Positions 18,696-28,397 are shown, numbered from the stretch's first letter. The stretch is 64,000 nt of DNA from an uncultured Cyclobacteriaceae bacterium (GCA_943788235.1 CALSPM010000006.1:172161-236160); one strand, 5' to 3'. Notes: a model not told the origin generated them from the sequence alone. Translations and numbers: made by a program.

Positions 18696-20345
18696 CTAGG
18701 GCTTGAATAAATCCGGATGTTCTTTATCATAAGGAGTGATCTCTTGTAGAAAGCGGGCCAAGGATAAAATACTTACCTCATCGAAATGATTCCCCAAGAG
18801 TGTGATGGATCCTGGATTTTCATCGGCATAGGAGCCATTGGGAATCACCACACATGGATGACCTGTGAGATTGGTCATTAATAATTGCTGACTGAATGAG
18901 GGACCCACTAATACATCGATATCAGACATTAATTCGTTGAATTGCAAGGTAAGTTCATATCTCAACCTATTGGCCTGAATATAAGCTACGGCTGGAATCA
19001 ATTGAGCCGCTCTAAATACATTGGGCCACGCGTTATCTATTTGTCTGACCATCAGGCTATCTTGATTTGATTGGGTAAGAAAGTCAAAGGCAGCAGCTGC
19101 TTCTGCTTGTAAGATAAAACCCAAAGCCTCTGTGGGTATATTTTCTGGTAATTTTTTTTCGACTAGATCGTATCCTTGAGATTTCAATAATGACAAAGTA
19201 TTTTGATCATTTTCTGAATAAAAATCAGGATTTTGATCATGAGTAAGCACCCCAATATGAAGATTTTTTATAGTTGAATCATAATGATAATTAAAGGGAG
19301 CATCTTTTACAGAGAGATCTTTGCCATCTGTTCCTCTGATGGATTCAAATACCAATGCACAGTCTAAGGCATTTCTGCAAATGGGTCCTAATTTATCCAT
19401 GGTCCAACTGAGTGCCATGGCTCCGTCTTTGCTGACGCGGCCAAAAGTGGGACGCAGTCCCGTAGCACCACATCGAGTAGATGGAGAAATAATAGAACCT
19501 CGAGTTTCACTTCCAATCGCAAAAGGGACCAATCCGGCTACTGTTGCGGATGTTGATCCTGCTGAAGATCCACTGCTACCTTGCTCAAGATCCCAAGGAT
19601 TTCTGGTTTTACCACCATACCACACATCACCCCAGGCCAGGGCACCTAACGTTAATTTGGCTACCAATACTGCGCCTGCAGCTTCTAATCGATTAATTAT
19701 TTCAGCATTTCCAGAAAAAATTTGTGACTTAAAAGGAGTAGCACCCCAAGTTGTATTATATCCAGCCACGTTTAATAAATCCTTGGCACCGTAGGGGATG
19801 CCGTGAAGGGGTCCTCGATAGATGCCTTGACCGATTTCAAGATCTGCTCGCTGGGCTTGACTGAGTGCCAACGAATCCGTTATGGTGATGACACATTGCA
19901 AGGTGTCGCCATATTTTTTTAGTCGATTGAGAAATAATTGGGTTAATTCTACAGAAGTGATTTGCCTATTTTTAATCAGGTAAGCTAATTTGTTTACAGG
20001 ATAAAAAGCCAATTCATTTTTATCTTTTGGAAGAGAGACAGACGTGGGAAGACGCCAATCTATGGTAGATTGTTTGACTGGGATTCGAGAATGATTTACC
20101 GGTGGGATCCAAATTAAGCCTAAGGGTATATTATTTGAAATATTCTGTCTTCGTAAGGCATTAAATTGTAAAAGATGTGCGGCTACCGCAGGTTTCATTT
20201 GTGAAAGTTCTGCCGAATCAAAGTTTAAACCGATGAAGGTTGAAGTAATTCTGAGACTGTCTTGACTCTTGACGGATGAATGGAAAAAACCGCATAAGAG
20301 AAACAAAAAAACATTCCTTAGTTTAAAGAAATTTTTACTTCTCAT
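18696..20345 (-). CDS. Secreted amidase (amidase signature family)
   Basis: Started at the ATG 20345 the protein is 549 aa with a signal peptide (NVFLFLLCGFFHSSVKSQ). The frame further upstream opens only from a TTG inside the previous gene. The amidase signature is complete: YGAKDLL (catalytic Lys), QGSSGSSAGS (the cis-Ser) and GSETRGSIISP (nucleophile Ser). A long N-terminal extension of about 110 residues precedes it. The start shares ATGA with the stop of the TRAP binding protein gene (20342-20345), so the two are coupled. This suggests hydrolysis of an amide whose product or substrate the binding protein recognises. Confidence 0.9.
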   Translation of the reverse strand: MRSKNFFKLRNVFLFLLCGFFHSSVKSQDSLRITSTFIGLNFDSAELSQMKPAVAAHLLQFNALRRQNISNNIPLGLIWIPPVNHSRIPVKQSTIDWRLPTSVSLPKDKNELAFYPVNKLAYLIKNRQITSVELTQLFLNRLKKYGDTLQCVITITDSLALSQAQRADLEIGQGIYRGPLHGIPYGAKDLLNVAGYNTTWGATPFKSQIFSGNAEIINRLEAAGAVLVAKLTLGALAWGDVWYGGKTRNPWDLEQGSSGSSAGSTSATVAGLVPFAIGSETRGSIISPSTRCGATGLRPTFGRVSKDGAMALSWTMDKLGPICRNALDCALVFESIRGTDGKDLSVKDAPFNYHYDSTIKNLHIGVLTHDQNPDFYSENDQNTLSLLKSQGYDLVEKKLPENIPTEALGFILQAEAAAAFDFLTQSNQDSLMVRQIDNAWPNVFRAAQLIPAVAYIQANRLRYELTLQFNELMSDIDVLVGPSFSQQLLMTNLTGHPCVVIPNGSYADENPGSITLLGNHFDEVSILSLARFLQEITPYDKEHPDLFKP

Positions 20346-21472
20346 ATCATTTTTGAATAAAAAGGCTTTTCTGTGATTTGGGTCCAAGGGATAATTTTTT
20401 TTTGAAATTCCAAAAAGGCCAAGTAGATTTTTTTACTTTGTGGATCTTGTTCCGTTAATTCGGTAATGGTTTCAACGGTTTTTTCTCTAAGATTGTCCAT
20501 CACGGCATCAGGATAAGGTCTCATACTCACCGTGGGTTCTGCTTGAATCTTTGGCAAATAGGAGGCGTTCATCGTATCAAATTTAATGGGAACGATTCGA
20601 TTCAAACGAAGACATGCTGTTCTAATGATTTCTTGTAAATCTGTTGGAAGGGCTTCGAATTTTGACTTATTGACCAGCATTTCCAATACGGTACCTAATT
20701 CATGCCAACCTGGGTAATAATAATATTTAGCCACATTATGGAATCCCATCAGGTAATCATGATACGGACCAATCCATTCAGTAGCATCGATTACGCCTCT
20801 TTCCAAATTGGTATATATTTCTCCACCAGCCATGAGCATAGGCGTACCGCCTGCTTTCGCCAATACCTTTCCCCCCAAGCCAGGCATCCGCATTTTAAGG
20901 CCTTTTAAATCGTTGATGCTATTGATTTCTCTATTGAACCACCCACCCATTTGGCAACCTGTATTTCCTGCACTGATGGGGAGTAAATCGAAAGGTGCAT
21001 AGAGCTCTTCCCATAATTTTTGACCTCCATTGCAAAGAATCCAGGTATCCATGAGCTGGGCATTTACACCAAAGGGGATGGTTGAGAGGAATTGACCTGC
21101 AGGAAGCTTACCCGCCCAATAATAGGCGGATCCATGATTCATTTCTACTGCCCCATTGCTTACCGCATCGAAGCCTTCGAGCGCTGGAATCAATTCACCA
21201 CCCCCATATACGTTTATTTCCAGTCGGCCTCCAGACATTTTTTTAACCCATTGTGCAAGTTCATTACATCCCTCACCTAATATAGGAAAATTAGGAGACC
21301 AAGTAGTGGCCATCTTCCATCGATAAGTATCGTTGAAGTTGATGTAGGGGCCTTTTTGAATATTTTGAGTGGCATCCGTTTGACAACTGACCAGACTGAA
21401 AGTACTGGCTGCCGCTACGGATTGAATAGATTTTTTGAGAAAAGTTCTCCGTTTTTTATTGATTTTTTTCAA
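20342..21472 (-). CDS. TRAP transporter solute-binding protein (TakP/DctP family)
   Basis: The 376-aa protein starts at a TTG (no ATG in frame fits) with a basic KKRRTFLKKS leader, a hydrophobic core and a lipobox (FSLVSC). The mature part has WKMATTWSPNFPILGEG, GRLEINVYGGGELIPALEGFDAV and the MRMPGLGG motif, as in the TakP branch that binds 2-oxo acids. The membrane subunits (DctQ, DctM) are absent from the window, so it is either an orphan or served by a transporter elsewhere. It is coupled to the amidase downstream. Confidence 0.9.
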   Translation of the reverse strand: MKKINKKRRTFLKKSIQSVAAASTFSLVSCQTDATQNIQKGPYINFNDTYRWKMATTWSPNFPILGEGCNELAQWVKKMSGGRLEINVYGGGELIPALEGFDAVSNGAVEMNHGSAYYWAGKLPAGQFLSTIPFGVNAQLMDTWILCNGGQKLWEELYAPFDLLPISAGNTGCQMGGWFNREINSINDLKGLKMRMPGLGGKVLAKAGGTPMLMAGGEIYTNLERGVIDATEWIGPYHDYLMGFHNVAKYYYYPGWHELGTVLEMLVNKSKFEALPTDLQEIIRTACLRLNRIVPIKFDTMNASYLPKIQAEPTVSMRPYPDAVMDNLREKTVETITELTEQDPQSKKIYLAFLEFQKKIIPWTQITEKPFYSKMI

Positions 21473-21611
21473 GGTATATTAATTTAACGGGATAAAACGA
21501 GGGTAATGATTAAAACACAAATTATCTATCTTTTCTCAATAATTAATAAAACAGACATATAAAATGGGCTAATGGTTAATTCAATCAATTTCCCAAGTGA
21601 ACGACCAAATT

Positions 21612-21626
21612 AGGACATTTTGTCCT
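21612..21626. promoter_or_regulatory. Candidate heat-shock operator upstream of clpB
   Basis: AGGACA-TTT-TGTCCT is a perfect 6+6 bp inverted repeat with a 3-bp centre, about 105-118 bp before the clpB ATG. Its core GACATTTTGTC differs at one base from the core GACATATTGTC found before hsp20 (60455-60469). A T run follows on the plus strand, so a small terminator is an alternative reading, but no gene ends there on that strand. Confidence 0.45.
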
Positions 21627-21729
21627 TTTTTCCATTTTATTGATGGAGACATCAGTCAAATTGACCCAAAACATTAAATGGTATCGAATTTGTGAATTCA
21701 ATACAAGAAGTACTTAGAACCTACCCAGT

Positions 21730-24345
21730 ATGAATTTTAACAATTATACTATAAAATCTCGGGAAGCTTTAAACAAAGCTACGGAGATTGCTACGACCCG
21801 AGGTCAGCAAATGATTGAAACGGGTCATTTATTACAGGCGATTTTAGCATCTGATGAAAACTTGATTTCATTTTTATTTAAAAAAATAGGAGTCAATCGA
21901 TCTATAATTGAATTAAAACTAGACGAAATTGTCTACAAATATCCTTTAGTGAGTGGAGGACAAGCTTATTTATCAAATCAAGCAGCACAAGCCTTAAAAA
22001 ATGCAGAGGCCTGTTTAACGGATTTGGAAGATGAATATGTAGCTGTAGAGCACATTGTACTAGGAATACTTAAGGGCACAGATCCAACAGCTCAACTGCT
22101 CAAAGATTCAGGCTTCGACCATAAAATTATTTCAGCCGCTATTGTTGAGCTCAGGGGAGGACAAAGGACCCGTGACGCGCATGCTGAATCTAAATATCGC
22201 GTATTGGATCGGTATGCTATTAATATCAATGCGCTGGCCTTAAAAGGTAAAGTTGATCCGGTGATTGGACGGGATGAAGAAATCAGGAGGGTGCTGCAAA
22301 TTTTGGCTAGAAGAACCAAAAATAATCCCATTCTTTTGGGTGAATCAGGCGTTGGTAAAACTGCGATCGTAGAGGGATTAGCACAAAGAATCGTATCAGG
22401 GGATGTACCTGAGAGTCTTAAGTCCAAGGTGATTGTTTCCCTTGATATGGGCTTATTGATTGCCGGAGCAAAATTTAAAGGAGAATTTGAAGAGCGACTC
22501 AGAACAGTGATTAAGGAAGTAACCGATAGCGACGGCGAGATCATCCTATTTATTGATGAAATTCATGTACTTATCGGGGCAGGGGGAGGAAATGAAGGGG
22601 CCATGGATGCAGCCAATTTATTGAAACCAGCGCTTGCGCGGGGTTCATTACACGCAATAGGGGCCACCACCTTGAATGAATATCAAAAATACATCGAGCG
22701 AGACAAAGCTTTGGAAAGAAGATTTCAATCGGTTCAAGTGGCTGAACCCAACCTTCAAGATGCCATATCCATACTCCGAGGGATTAAGGACAAATATGAA
22801 TTACATCATGGGGTGCAAATCAAAGATGAGGCCATTATTTTAGCGGTTGAGCTATCCAGCAGGTACATAACTGATCGATTTTTACCCGACAAAGCCATTG
22901 ATTTAATTGATGAGGCGGCTTCTAAACTGAGAATAGAAATCGATTCCTTTCCTGAGGAATTAGACGAGCAGAATAGAAGAATTAGGCAGCTTGAAATTGA
23001 GCGAGAAGCCATTAGAAGAGAAAACGATCAAGCCAAAGCATTGGACTTGAGTCGTGCCATTGCAGATTTGGAAGGTAGGCGTAACGAATTAAAAGCTAAA
23101 TGGGAGAATGAGAAAGGAATCATTCATGGCATTAGAAAACAAAAAGAGGTGATTGAAAATCTTAAAATTCAAGCAGATCAAATGGAGCGTAGAGGCGAAT
23201 TAGGTTGCGTAGCTGAGATTCGATACGGTAAGATCATTGAGGCTGAAAAACAGTTGAAGGGTCATCAAACTCAGCTTTTGGAGATGCAAAAAGGAGATTT
23301 CTTATTAAAAGAAGAAGTAGAAGGAGCAGATATTTCAGAAGTAGTGGCCAAATGGACGGGGATTCCTTTGGCTAAGATGCTACAAAGTGAAAGAGTTAAA
23401 TTATTGCATCTTGAAGAGGAAATAAGTAAGAGAATAGCGGGTCAGTCCGAAGCCATTGCTGCCGTTGCGGATGCAGTAAGAAGAAGCAGAGCAGGCCTGC
23501 AAGATCCTAAGCGACCTATTGGATCTTTTATATTTTTAGGGACTTCGGGTGTAGGTAAGACAGAACTTGCCAAAGCATTGGCAGATTATTTATTCAATGA
23601 TAACAGTTGTATGATTAGAATTGACCTGTCTGAATATCAAGAAAGCCATGCCGTCAGCAGACTGATTGGGGCACCGCCGGGCTATGTAGGTTATGATGAA
23701 GGGGGACAACTTACCGAAGCGGTAAGAAGAAAGCCCTACAGCGTCATCCTTTTGGATGAAATTGAAAAAGCCCATTCTGATGTATTCAACATATTATTAC
23801 AGGTGTTAGATGATGGTATTTTGACAGACAATAAAGGGCGAACTGCTAATTTCAAAAATACCATCATTATCATGACGACCAACGTAGGGGCTCATTTAAT
23901 TCAAGAAAACTTCGAGCGACTGGAAGCATGGAATTTTGAAGAAATTATAGCGGATACAAAGCGACAGATATTAGATTTAACCAAAGTGTTTTTTCGCCCC
24001 GAATTTCTCAATCGAGTAGATGAAACCATCATGTTTCGGCCCTTGACTAAAGAAAACCTGAGACAAATTGTAGGTATTCAGTTCAAATTGATCCAAAAGA
24101 GACTGGAGGAGAACGGAATTAAGATTGAGGCAGATGAAAAAGTATTGCTGCACTTGGCTGAAAAAGTATTTGATCCACAACTTGGTGCACGTCCATTGAA
24201 ACGAACATTACAAAATGCCTTATTAAATCCATTATCAAGAGAAGTCCTGCAAGGGAATTTGAGTAGAGAGTCGATCATTGGAGTGACTCTCAATGAGGAC
24301 CAAAATATTGAGTTTATTAATTTAGATGATGTATCTGTCAATTGA
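21730..24345 (+). CDS. clpB: ATP-dependent disaggregase ClpB
   Basis: At 871 aa it has the expected length. It has the Clp N-domain (1-145), first AAA+ domain with Walker A GESGVGKTAIVEG and Walker B IILFIDEIH, the middle coiled-coil domain (about 400-530) that separates ClpB from ClpA/ClpC, second AAA+ domain with Walker A GTSGVGKTELAK and Walker B VILLDEIEKAH, and the D2-small domain ending ARPLKRTLQNALLNPL. It works with DnaK to rescue aggregated proteins. A 6+6 bp palindrome 105-118 bp upstream is a candidate control site. Confidence 0.97.
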   Translation: MNFNNYTIKSREALNKATEIATTRGQQMIETGHLLQAILASDENLISFLFKKIGVNRSIIELKLDEIVYKYPLVSGGQAYLSNQAAQALKNAEACLTDLEDEYVAVEHIVLGILKGTDPTAQLLKDSGFDHKIISAAIVELRGGQRTRDAHAESKYRVLDRYAININALALKGKVDPVIGRDEEIRRVLQILARRTKNNPILLGESGVGKTAIVEGLAQRIVSGDVPESLKSKVIVSLDMGLLIAGAKFKGEFEERLRTVIKEVTDSDGEIILFIDEIHVLIGAGGGNEGAMDAANLLKPALARGSLHAIGATTLNEYQKYIERDKALERRFQSVQVAEPNLQDAISILRGIKDKYELHHGVQIKDEAIILAVELSSRYITDRFLPDKAIDLIDEAASKLRIEIDSFPEELDEQNRRIRQLEIEREAIRRENDQAKALDLSRAIADLEGRRNELKAKWENEKGIIHGIRKQKEVIENLKIQADQMERRGELGCVAEIRYGKIIEAEKQLKGHQTQLLEMQKGDFLLKEEVEGADISEVVAKWTGIPLAKMLQSERVKLLHLEEEISKRIAGQSEAIAAVADAVRRSRAGLQDPKRPIGSFIFLGTSGVGKTELAKALADYLFNDNSCMIRIDLSEYQESHAVSRLIGAPPGYVGYDEGGQLTEAVRRKPYSVILLDEIEKAHSDVFNILLQVLDDGILTDNKGRTANFKNTIIIMTTNVGAHLIQENFERLEAWNFEEIIADTKRQILDLTKVFFRPEFLNRVDETIMFRPLTKENLRQIVGIQFKLIQKRLEENGIKIEADEKVLLHLAEKVFDPQLGARPLKRTLQNALLNPLSREVLQGNLSRESIIGVTLNEDQNIEFINLDDVSVN

Positions 24346-24445
24346 TTTAGGTTTATATTATGTCTTATTGGAGCGTAAATGGCAGATTTATTCAGTTTTA
24401 ATGTATTTGGTGAAATCTATTAGCAGAAATTAATGTTAAAGGAGC

Positions 24446-25162
24446 ATGAGAATATCTTTAATGGGATGCCGATCCGGTTGGATTAAAATCCTATTTATCC
24501 TTGCTATTTCTTGTAGTCAACAGCTACTTTACGGTCAGGAAAAAAGGCCCTTAAAAAATAATGTTGATCGAAAGATTAAAATCAATTTTGGAATAGGGAT
24601 TGCGGGACAATTTTTATTGTTTCATAAGAAGGATGATCGCGTGGTCGATTATTATTCCTCCGAAGCACATATGAATAAAACCTATTCTGCGATGGGTCTG
24701 AGTCCAGAAATTGCGATTGAACTTTCAAATTTTTTTAGCTTAACCTATACGCCCACCTTTCGATATGGATATTTAAGAGAAATTTCTTTTGACCAAAAAA
24801 TCAAGACATTTTATCACGATCACCAATGGGCCATTTTTAATAGGCTCAATGAACGCAATCAGTTCGGAGTAGGATTGTCTATTTTTAACACAAGTAAAGG
24901 CTTTGTTGGTAGGCTGATAGAAGTTTATGAAGATGGAAATTTTTTTCAAGATGACTATATGGATTTACAGTTTATGGCCTTTGCTTTAATCTATAAACGC
25001 TCTTTGTATTTCGATCAACTAGATTATGAACTGAAAGCTCTGATCGTTCCTAACGCGGGGATTTCTTTCATTCCCGCAGTGAAGCAGTCTTTTATCTTTG
25101 GTTTTGCTTTAAGGTACAGTCTTCAAAAAAAAATCAATCCAAGGCAGCCAGTACTTTACTGA
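24446..25162 (+). CDS. Secreted hypothetical protein, probably beta-rich
   Basis: The 238-aa protein has a signal peptide (WIKILFILAISCSQQLLYGQ). The mature part alternates polar and aromatic residues in many short strands (FFSLTYTPTFRYGYL, FGVGLSIFNTS, FIFGFALRYSL) and ends in an aromatic residue, consistent with a small outer-membrane barrel; no family is recognised. A GGAG lies just before the ATG. It overlaps the convergent glutaredoxin-like gene by 29 bp. Confidence 0.65.
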   Translation: MRISLMGCRSGWIKILFILAISCSQQLLYGQEKRPLKNNVDRKIKINFGIGIAGQFLLFHKKDDRVVDYYSSEAHMNKTYSAMGLSPEIAIELSNFFSLTYTPTFRYGYLREISFDQKIKTFYHDHQWAIFNRLNERNQFGVGLSIFNTSKGFVGRLIEVYEDGNFFQDDYMDLQFMAFALIYKRSLYFDQLDYELKALIVPNAGISFIPAVKQSFIFGFALRYSLQKKINPRQPVLY

Positions 25163-25496
25163 TGTGGGGTGCAATAAATAATTGTTGATCATTCACAACT
25201 ACCACAGGGATACTGATTCCTTCAGTATGACCAGAAGCTTTTACTCTTGCTACCATTTCAAGGGCATATTGATCACTTACATCAATATCATGAAAAGTAT
25301 ACTCTAACCCAATAGAGTCTAATTTTGACTTAAAATTAACGCAATGTGGGCATTGACGACTGCCGTAAACTACGATTGATTTTTGTATAACTTGAGTAAT
25401 AATTTTTTCGTTGGCGGAGGTATTTTCCGGTGCGGAACTGCATTGGACCAATGTACCATTTAAGATTATTGTTAAAACTATGGATAAGATTTTCAT
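25134..25496 (-). CDS. Glutaredoxin-domain lipoprotein
   Basis: This 120-aa protein has a signal peptide with a lipobox-like Cys (LVQCSS) and a glutaredoxin domain from about residue 38: VVYGSRQCPHCVNFKSKL (CPHC redox motif), then the conserved SIPVVVVN with the cis-Pro. The envelope location of a glutaredoxin fold suggests thiol exchange in the periplasm. The last codons overlap the convergent gene 24446-25162. Confidence 0.82.
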   Translation of the reverse strand: MKILSIVLTIILNGTLVQCSSAPENTSANEKIITQVIQKSIVVYGSRQCPHCVNFKSKLDSIGLEYTFHDIDVSDQYALEMVARVKASGHTEGISIPVVVVNDQQLFIAPHISKVLAALD

Positions 25497-25566
25497 ATTA
25501 TTGAGATTTTTTAAATTAAAGTGTTGAGTCTTAAATAAAACCGATGCCTTCTTTCAGTAGTTTGTT

Positions 25567-26280
25567 TTAGGTAATCAAATTAAAACTATATAAGAAGGGT
25601 GCTCGGTGCGCTTCTCCAGTTATTTTTTTATGACGTTCAAAAATACCTAATTTCAACATTTTTTTTGAAAATTTCTACGATCTAATTTTTTAATTAAAAC
25701 AGACTCATATAGAGATTGTAAATCGGTCATGGTAAAAAATTTGGGTAAGTAAAGACAAGTAATTTAATTGGATACGAATATGGTTAAATGCTTTATGAAT
25801 GATTTCTTTATGATCGGCATAAAAGGGTGGTAGATTATTTAGGTCTACCCATTTATATTGATCGCTCATTGGGTCAGGTTGAGGTATGACAGATTTTATA
25901 TTTAGCAATGCAAAATAGCAGGTGGCGATGAATCTTTGACCCAACTAAGCCAGGAGTTTTCTATTTTGATCGCCGATGAGTTCCTGAAGGGAATCTAAAT
26001 TTTGTCTACCCAGTTTTCCAAAGGTATGAAATTGACTTAAAAAAACATCTTCAAAGCTCACGCATTGTTTTAATATTGATTTGGCAGTCTCATCTAAATT
26101 TTAATTTTTCAGAATAAAGCCTCCGGTAAGGGGCCACAGGTTTATTCCTTTTAATTTCAGAATTTATACTTTGATTTTTTGATCCTCAAAACCGAAAACT
26201 ACGTAATTTATGCAGTGGCCTGGAATATAATGATCTACATCTGTGGATATTTGATTTAATTGGTCAGTAATTAGGTTCAT
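25567..26280 (-). pseudogene. Decayed NUDIX-HTH transcriptional regulator (NrtR/AraR-like)
   Basis: From the ATG at 26280 one frame reads GHCINYVVFGFEDQKIKV-stop-ILKLKGINLWPLTGGFILKN-stop-NLDETAKSILKQ...LLA-stop-LGQRFIATCYFALL...WVDLNNLPPFYADHKEII, which is the NUDIX domain in order. The stops are at 26164-26166, 26101-26103 and 25945-25947. The C-terminal winged helix follows after two frame changes: [21 protein letters not shown] (shift in the T run near 25735) and [20 protein letters not shown] with LYSF (shift in an A8 run near 25660), ending at TAA 25567. NUDIX-HTH proteins of this type regulate NAD or sugar genes; this copy cannot make a full protein. Confidence 0.85.
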
Positions 26281-26452
26281 AAATGACAAGTTTCGGACTT
26301 CAGAAATTCAAAATGTAAAGCAAAAGCCAGCTTACGGTAAGCATTGAAGGCATGGTAGTTTTACATTTTTCATAATAAATACAAATTTTATAGAGGACAA
26401 GATTATTAAAATTTAAGTTTTGTCAGAAATATGTATCTTAAATAGATTTCGA

Positions 26453-27895
26453 TTAGGGCCAAGTTTTTAGTAATTCATCTTTATGCTGGACGATATTTTT
26501 TAGGGCGATGTCAATTTCTCTTTTATGTGTTCTAAAAACGAGGACACACAACCGAATAACAAATCGGTTTTCAATCATCGTACTGGATAGAAAAATCTTA
26601 CCCTCTTGCTGAATATTTTGAATTAACTCTTTGTTAAAGTCATTATTCTCACCCCTATCCATAGGGTACCAAAAGGTAGTAATGGTGAGTTCAGGAGGGC
26701 CACTCGATTGAAATCCAAACGTTAATATTTGTTTATAAAAATATTTTGAAAGAATTAATTTTTCATTTAAAGCAGCTCTAAAAGGAGCGAGACCATGGAT
26801 TTTCAGGGGTAACCACATCCTTAATCCTCTAAAGGGTCTGGTCAATTCGATGGATACATCGGCAGGAGATGTATTCATATCAATGGGTTCGAAATCTTGA
26901 AAATAAGCCGCCGTATCATTGAAAGTCTTTTTCATACCCGCTCCATTTTTGATCAAGATAACCCCTGAGCCGTAAGGGAGGAAGAGACTCTTATGAGGGT
27001 CTAAGACTATTGAATCTGCAGCTTCAATACCCTTTAATAATTTTTTTCCTGTTGAAGTTAATAAAAAAAACCCTCCATAAGCCGCATCAACATGGTACCA
27101 AATTTTATTTTTTAGAGCAATGGATCCAATGGCTTCAAGAGGGTCAACGGCGCCTGTATCCGTAGTCCCAGCTGACGCCACAATCATCCATGGGATACAT
27201 CCATTAAGTTGGTCTTGCTTAATTTGTTTCTCTAATTGAGCGGGGATCATCCGGTAGCCATTATCAAGTTCTATATAACGGAGAATAACCTCTCCTAAAC
27301 CTGCCATTTTTAATGCTTTAGTCACACAGTGATGGGTTTGTTTACCCAAATAAATTACGCAATGGGCATGATCTTTGGCTTTTAGCTGAGTGACTTCGCG
27401 TGCGGTAATTATGGCAGTTAAATTAGCAATACTTCCACCTGAAGTTAGATTTCCACAAGCTGTTTTTGGATAGCTAACTAAGGAGAAAAGCCATGAAATG
27501 ATTTGGTTTTCTAAGCGTACCGCACCAGGATTTGCAAAAAAAACACCTGAATATAAATTGGTTATGTCCGACCAATAATCTGCCAAGGCGGAGGTATAAA
27601 CACCACCACCAGGAATATAAGCCATATCAAAGCCTGAAGCGGCATTAATTCCATCATGATCTATTTGACGCGAGGTAAGCCTAACGACTTGAGAAGGGTC
27701 AGATCCTTCCTCGATAAAGTCCTCATCCCATGAAGTATTACTTTTATCTGGATTGGAGTAGGCCTTTTCATTAGGTAATTTCTCAAGAAATTTTTCAGTA
27801 TGCTGGATGATGAGCGTCCTAATGTATCGACGTTCCTCCCTATTGGGATCTAGCTGCTTGGCAATTTTTTCTAAAGCGTCAAGGGATTTCATCAT
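26453..27895 (-). CDS. PLP-dependent aromatic amino acid decarboxylase family (group II)
   Basis: At 480 aa it has the family length. PLP-binding lysine is Lys302 in LDPHKSLFLPYGSG, the PLP-stacking His is in the THH motif (188-189), and Asp270 of YHVDAAYGGFF pairs with the pyridine nitrogen. It decarboxylates an aromatic L-amino acid such as Trp, Tyr or DOPA; the exact substrate cannot be read. The VOC gene 9 bp upstream is likely in the same operon. No amino acid transporter is near. Confidence 0.9.
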   Translation of the reverse strand: MMKSLDALEKIAKQLDPNREERRYIRTLIIQHTEKFLEKLPNEKAYSNPDKSNTSWDEDFIEEGSDPSQVVRLTSRQIDHDGINAASGFDMAYIPGGGVYTSALADYWSDITNLYSGVFFANPGAVRLENQIISWLFSLVSYPKTACGNLTSGGSIANLTAIITAREVTQLKAKDHAHCVIYLGKQTHHCVTKALKMAGLGEVILRYIELDNGYRMIPAQLEKQIKQDQLNGCIPWMIVASAGTTDTGAVDPLEAIGSIALKNKIWYHVDAAYGGFFLLTSTGKKLLKGIEAADSIVLDPHKSLFLPYGSGVILIKNGAGMKKTFNDTAAYFQDFEPIDMNTSPADVSIELTRPFRGLRMWLPLKIHGLAPFRAALNEKLILSKYFYKQILTFGFQSSGPPELTITTFWYPMDRGENNDFNKELIQNIQQEGKIFLSSTMIENRFVIRLCVLVFRTHKREIDIALKNIVQHKDELLKTWP

Positions 27896-27903
27896 TAGTG
27901 GAA

Positions 27904-28311
27904 TTAAGAGGGAGGTTCAACAAGATCGATAAGATTGCCATATAAATCAGCAAATACGGCGACTTTACCATGGGGGGTTATTTTTGCATTTTTAATAATT
28001 TTGATGTTCTGTTTCTGGAGATGAGCATAATCACGATCAAAATTATCGGTATGTAAAAATAAAATTACTCGACCACCAGTCTGATCACCTATCCGAGCCT
28101 TTTGAGCATCATTTTTTGCCTTGGCAAAGAGTAAGGAACAATCTGATCGGCCCGGTGGGCGTACTCTGACCCATCTCTTTGAAGTGGATAATTGGATATC
28201 ATCAATTAATCTAAAATTAAGTTTTTTTGTATAAAAGGCAATCGCTTCATCATAGTCTCTTACGAGGAGTGTAATATGGGCAAAGGATTGGTTCATGAGC
28301 TTAAAGTTCAT
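27904..28311 (-). CDS. VOC family protein (glyoxalase/dioxygenase fold)
   Basis: This 135-aa protein begins (from Met6) FAHITLLVRDYDEAIAFYTKKLNF, the VOC first strand-helix, and closes with KVAVFADLYGNLIDLVEPPS, the second metal-ligand region. It lacks a recognisable enzyme-specific motif, so it could be a glyoxalase-like or resistance-type protein. The start could be 28311 or Met6 at 28296. It is the first gene of a short operon with the decarboxylase; a 16-bp palindrome lies at 28382-28397 upstream. Confidence 0.85.
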   Translation of the reverse strand: MNFKLMNQSFAHITLLVRDYDEAIAFYTKKLNFRLIDDIQLSTSKRWVRVRPPGRSDCSLLFAKAKNDAQKARIGDQTGGRVILFLHTDNFDRDYAHLQKQNIKIIKNAKITPHGKVAVFADLYGNLIDLVEPPS

Positions 28312-28381
28312 GAATTTTTCATAAATGAGTTACCATCAAATAATTTATATTTCTTGAATAGGCCATCCATGTAGCTTTAAA

Positions 28382-28397
28382 GAATCAAATTTGATTC
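28382..28397. promoter_or_regulatory. 16-bp palindrome upstream of the VOC-decarboxylase operon
   Basis: GAATCAAATTTGATTC is a perfect uninterrupted palindrome, about 70-100 bp before the VOC start. It is AT-rich, so chance is possible, but the position fits an operator for the operon. Confidence 0.3.

Noticed and set aside
19321..19794. 157-aa frame on the plus strand inside the amidase
   Set aside because: It is antisense to the amidase signature region, proline/alanine rich by composition, and lacks any start or domain signal.
22092..22544. 150-aa frame on the minus strand inside clpB
   Set aside because: It is antisense to the conserved first AAA+ domain of ClpB and has no family-like features; its length follows from the codon use of clpB.
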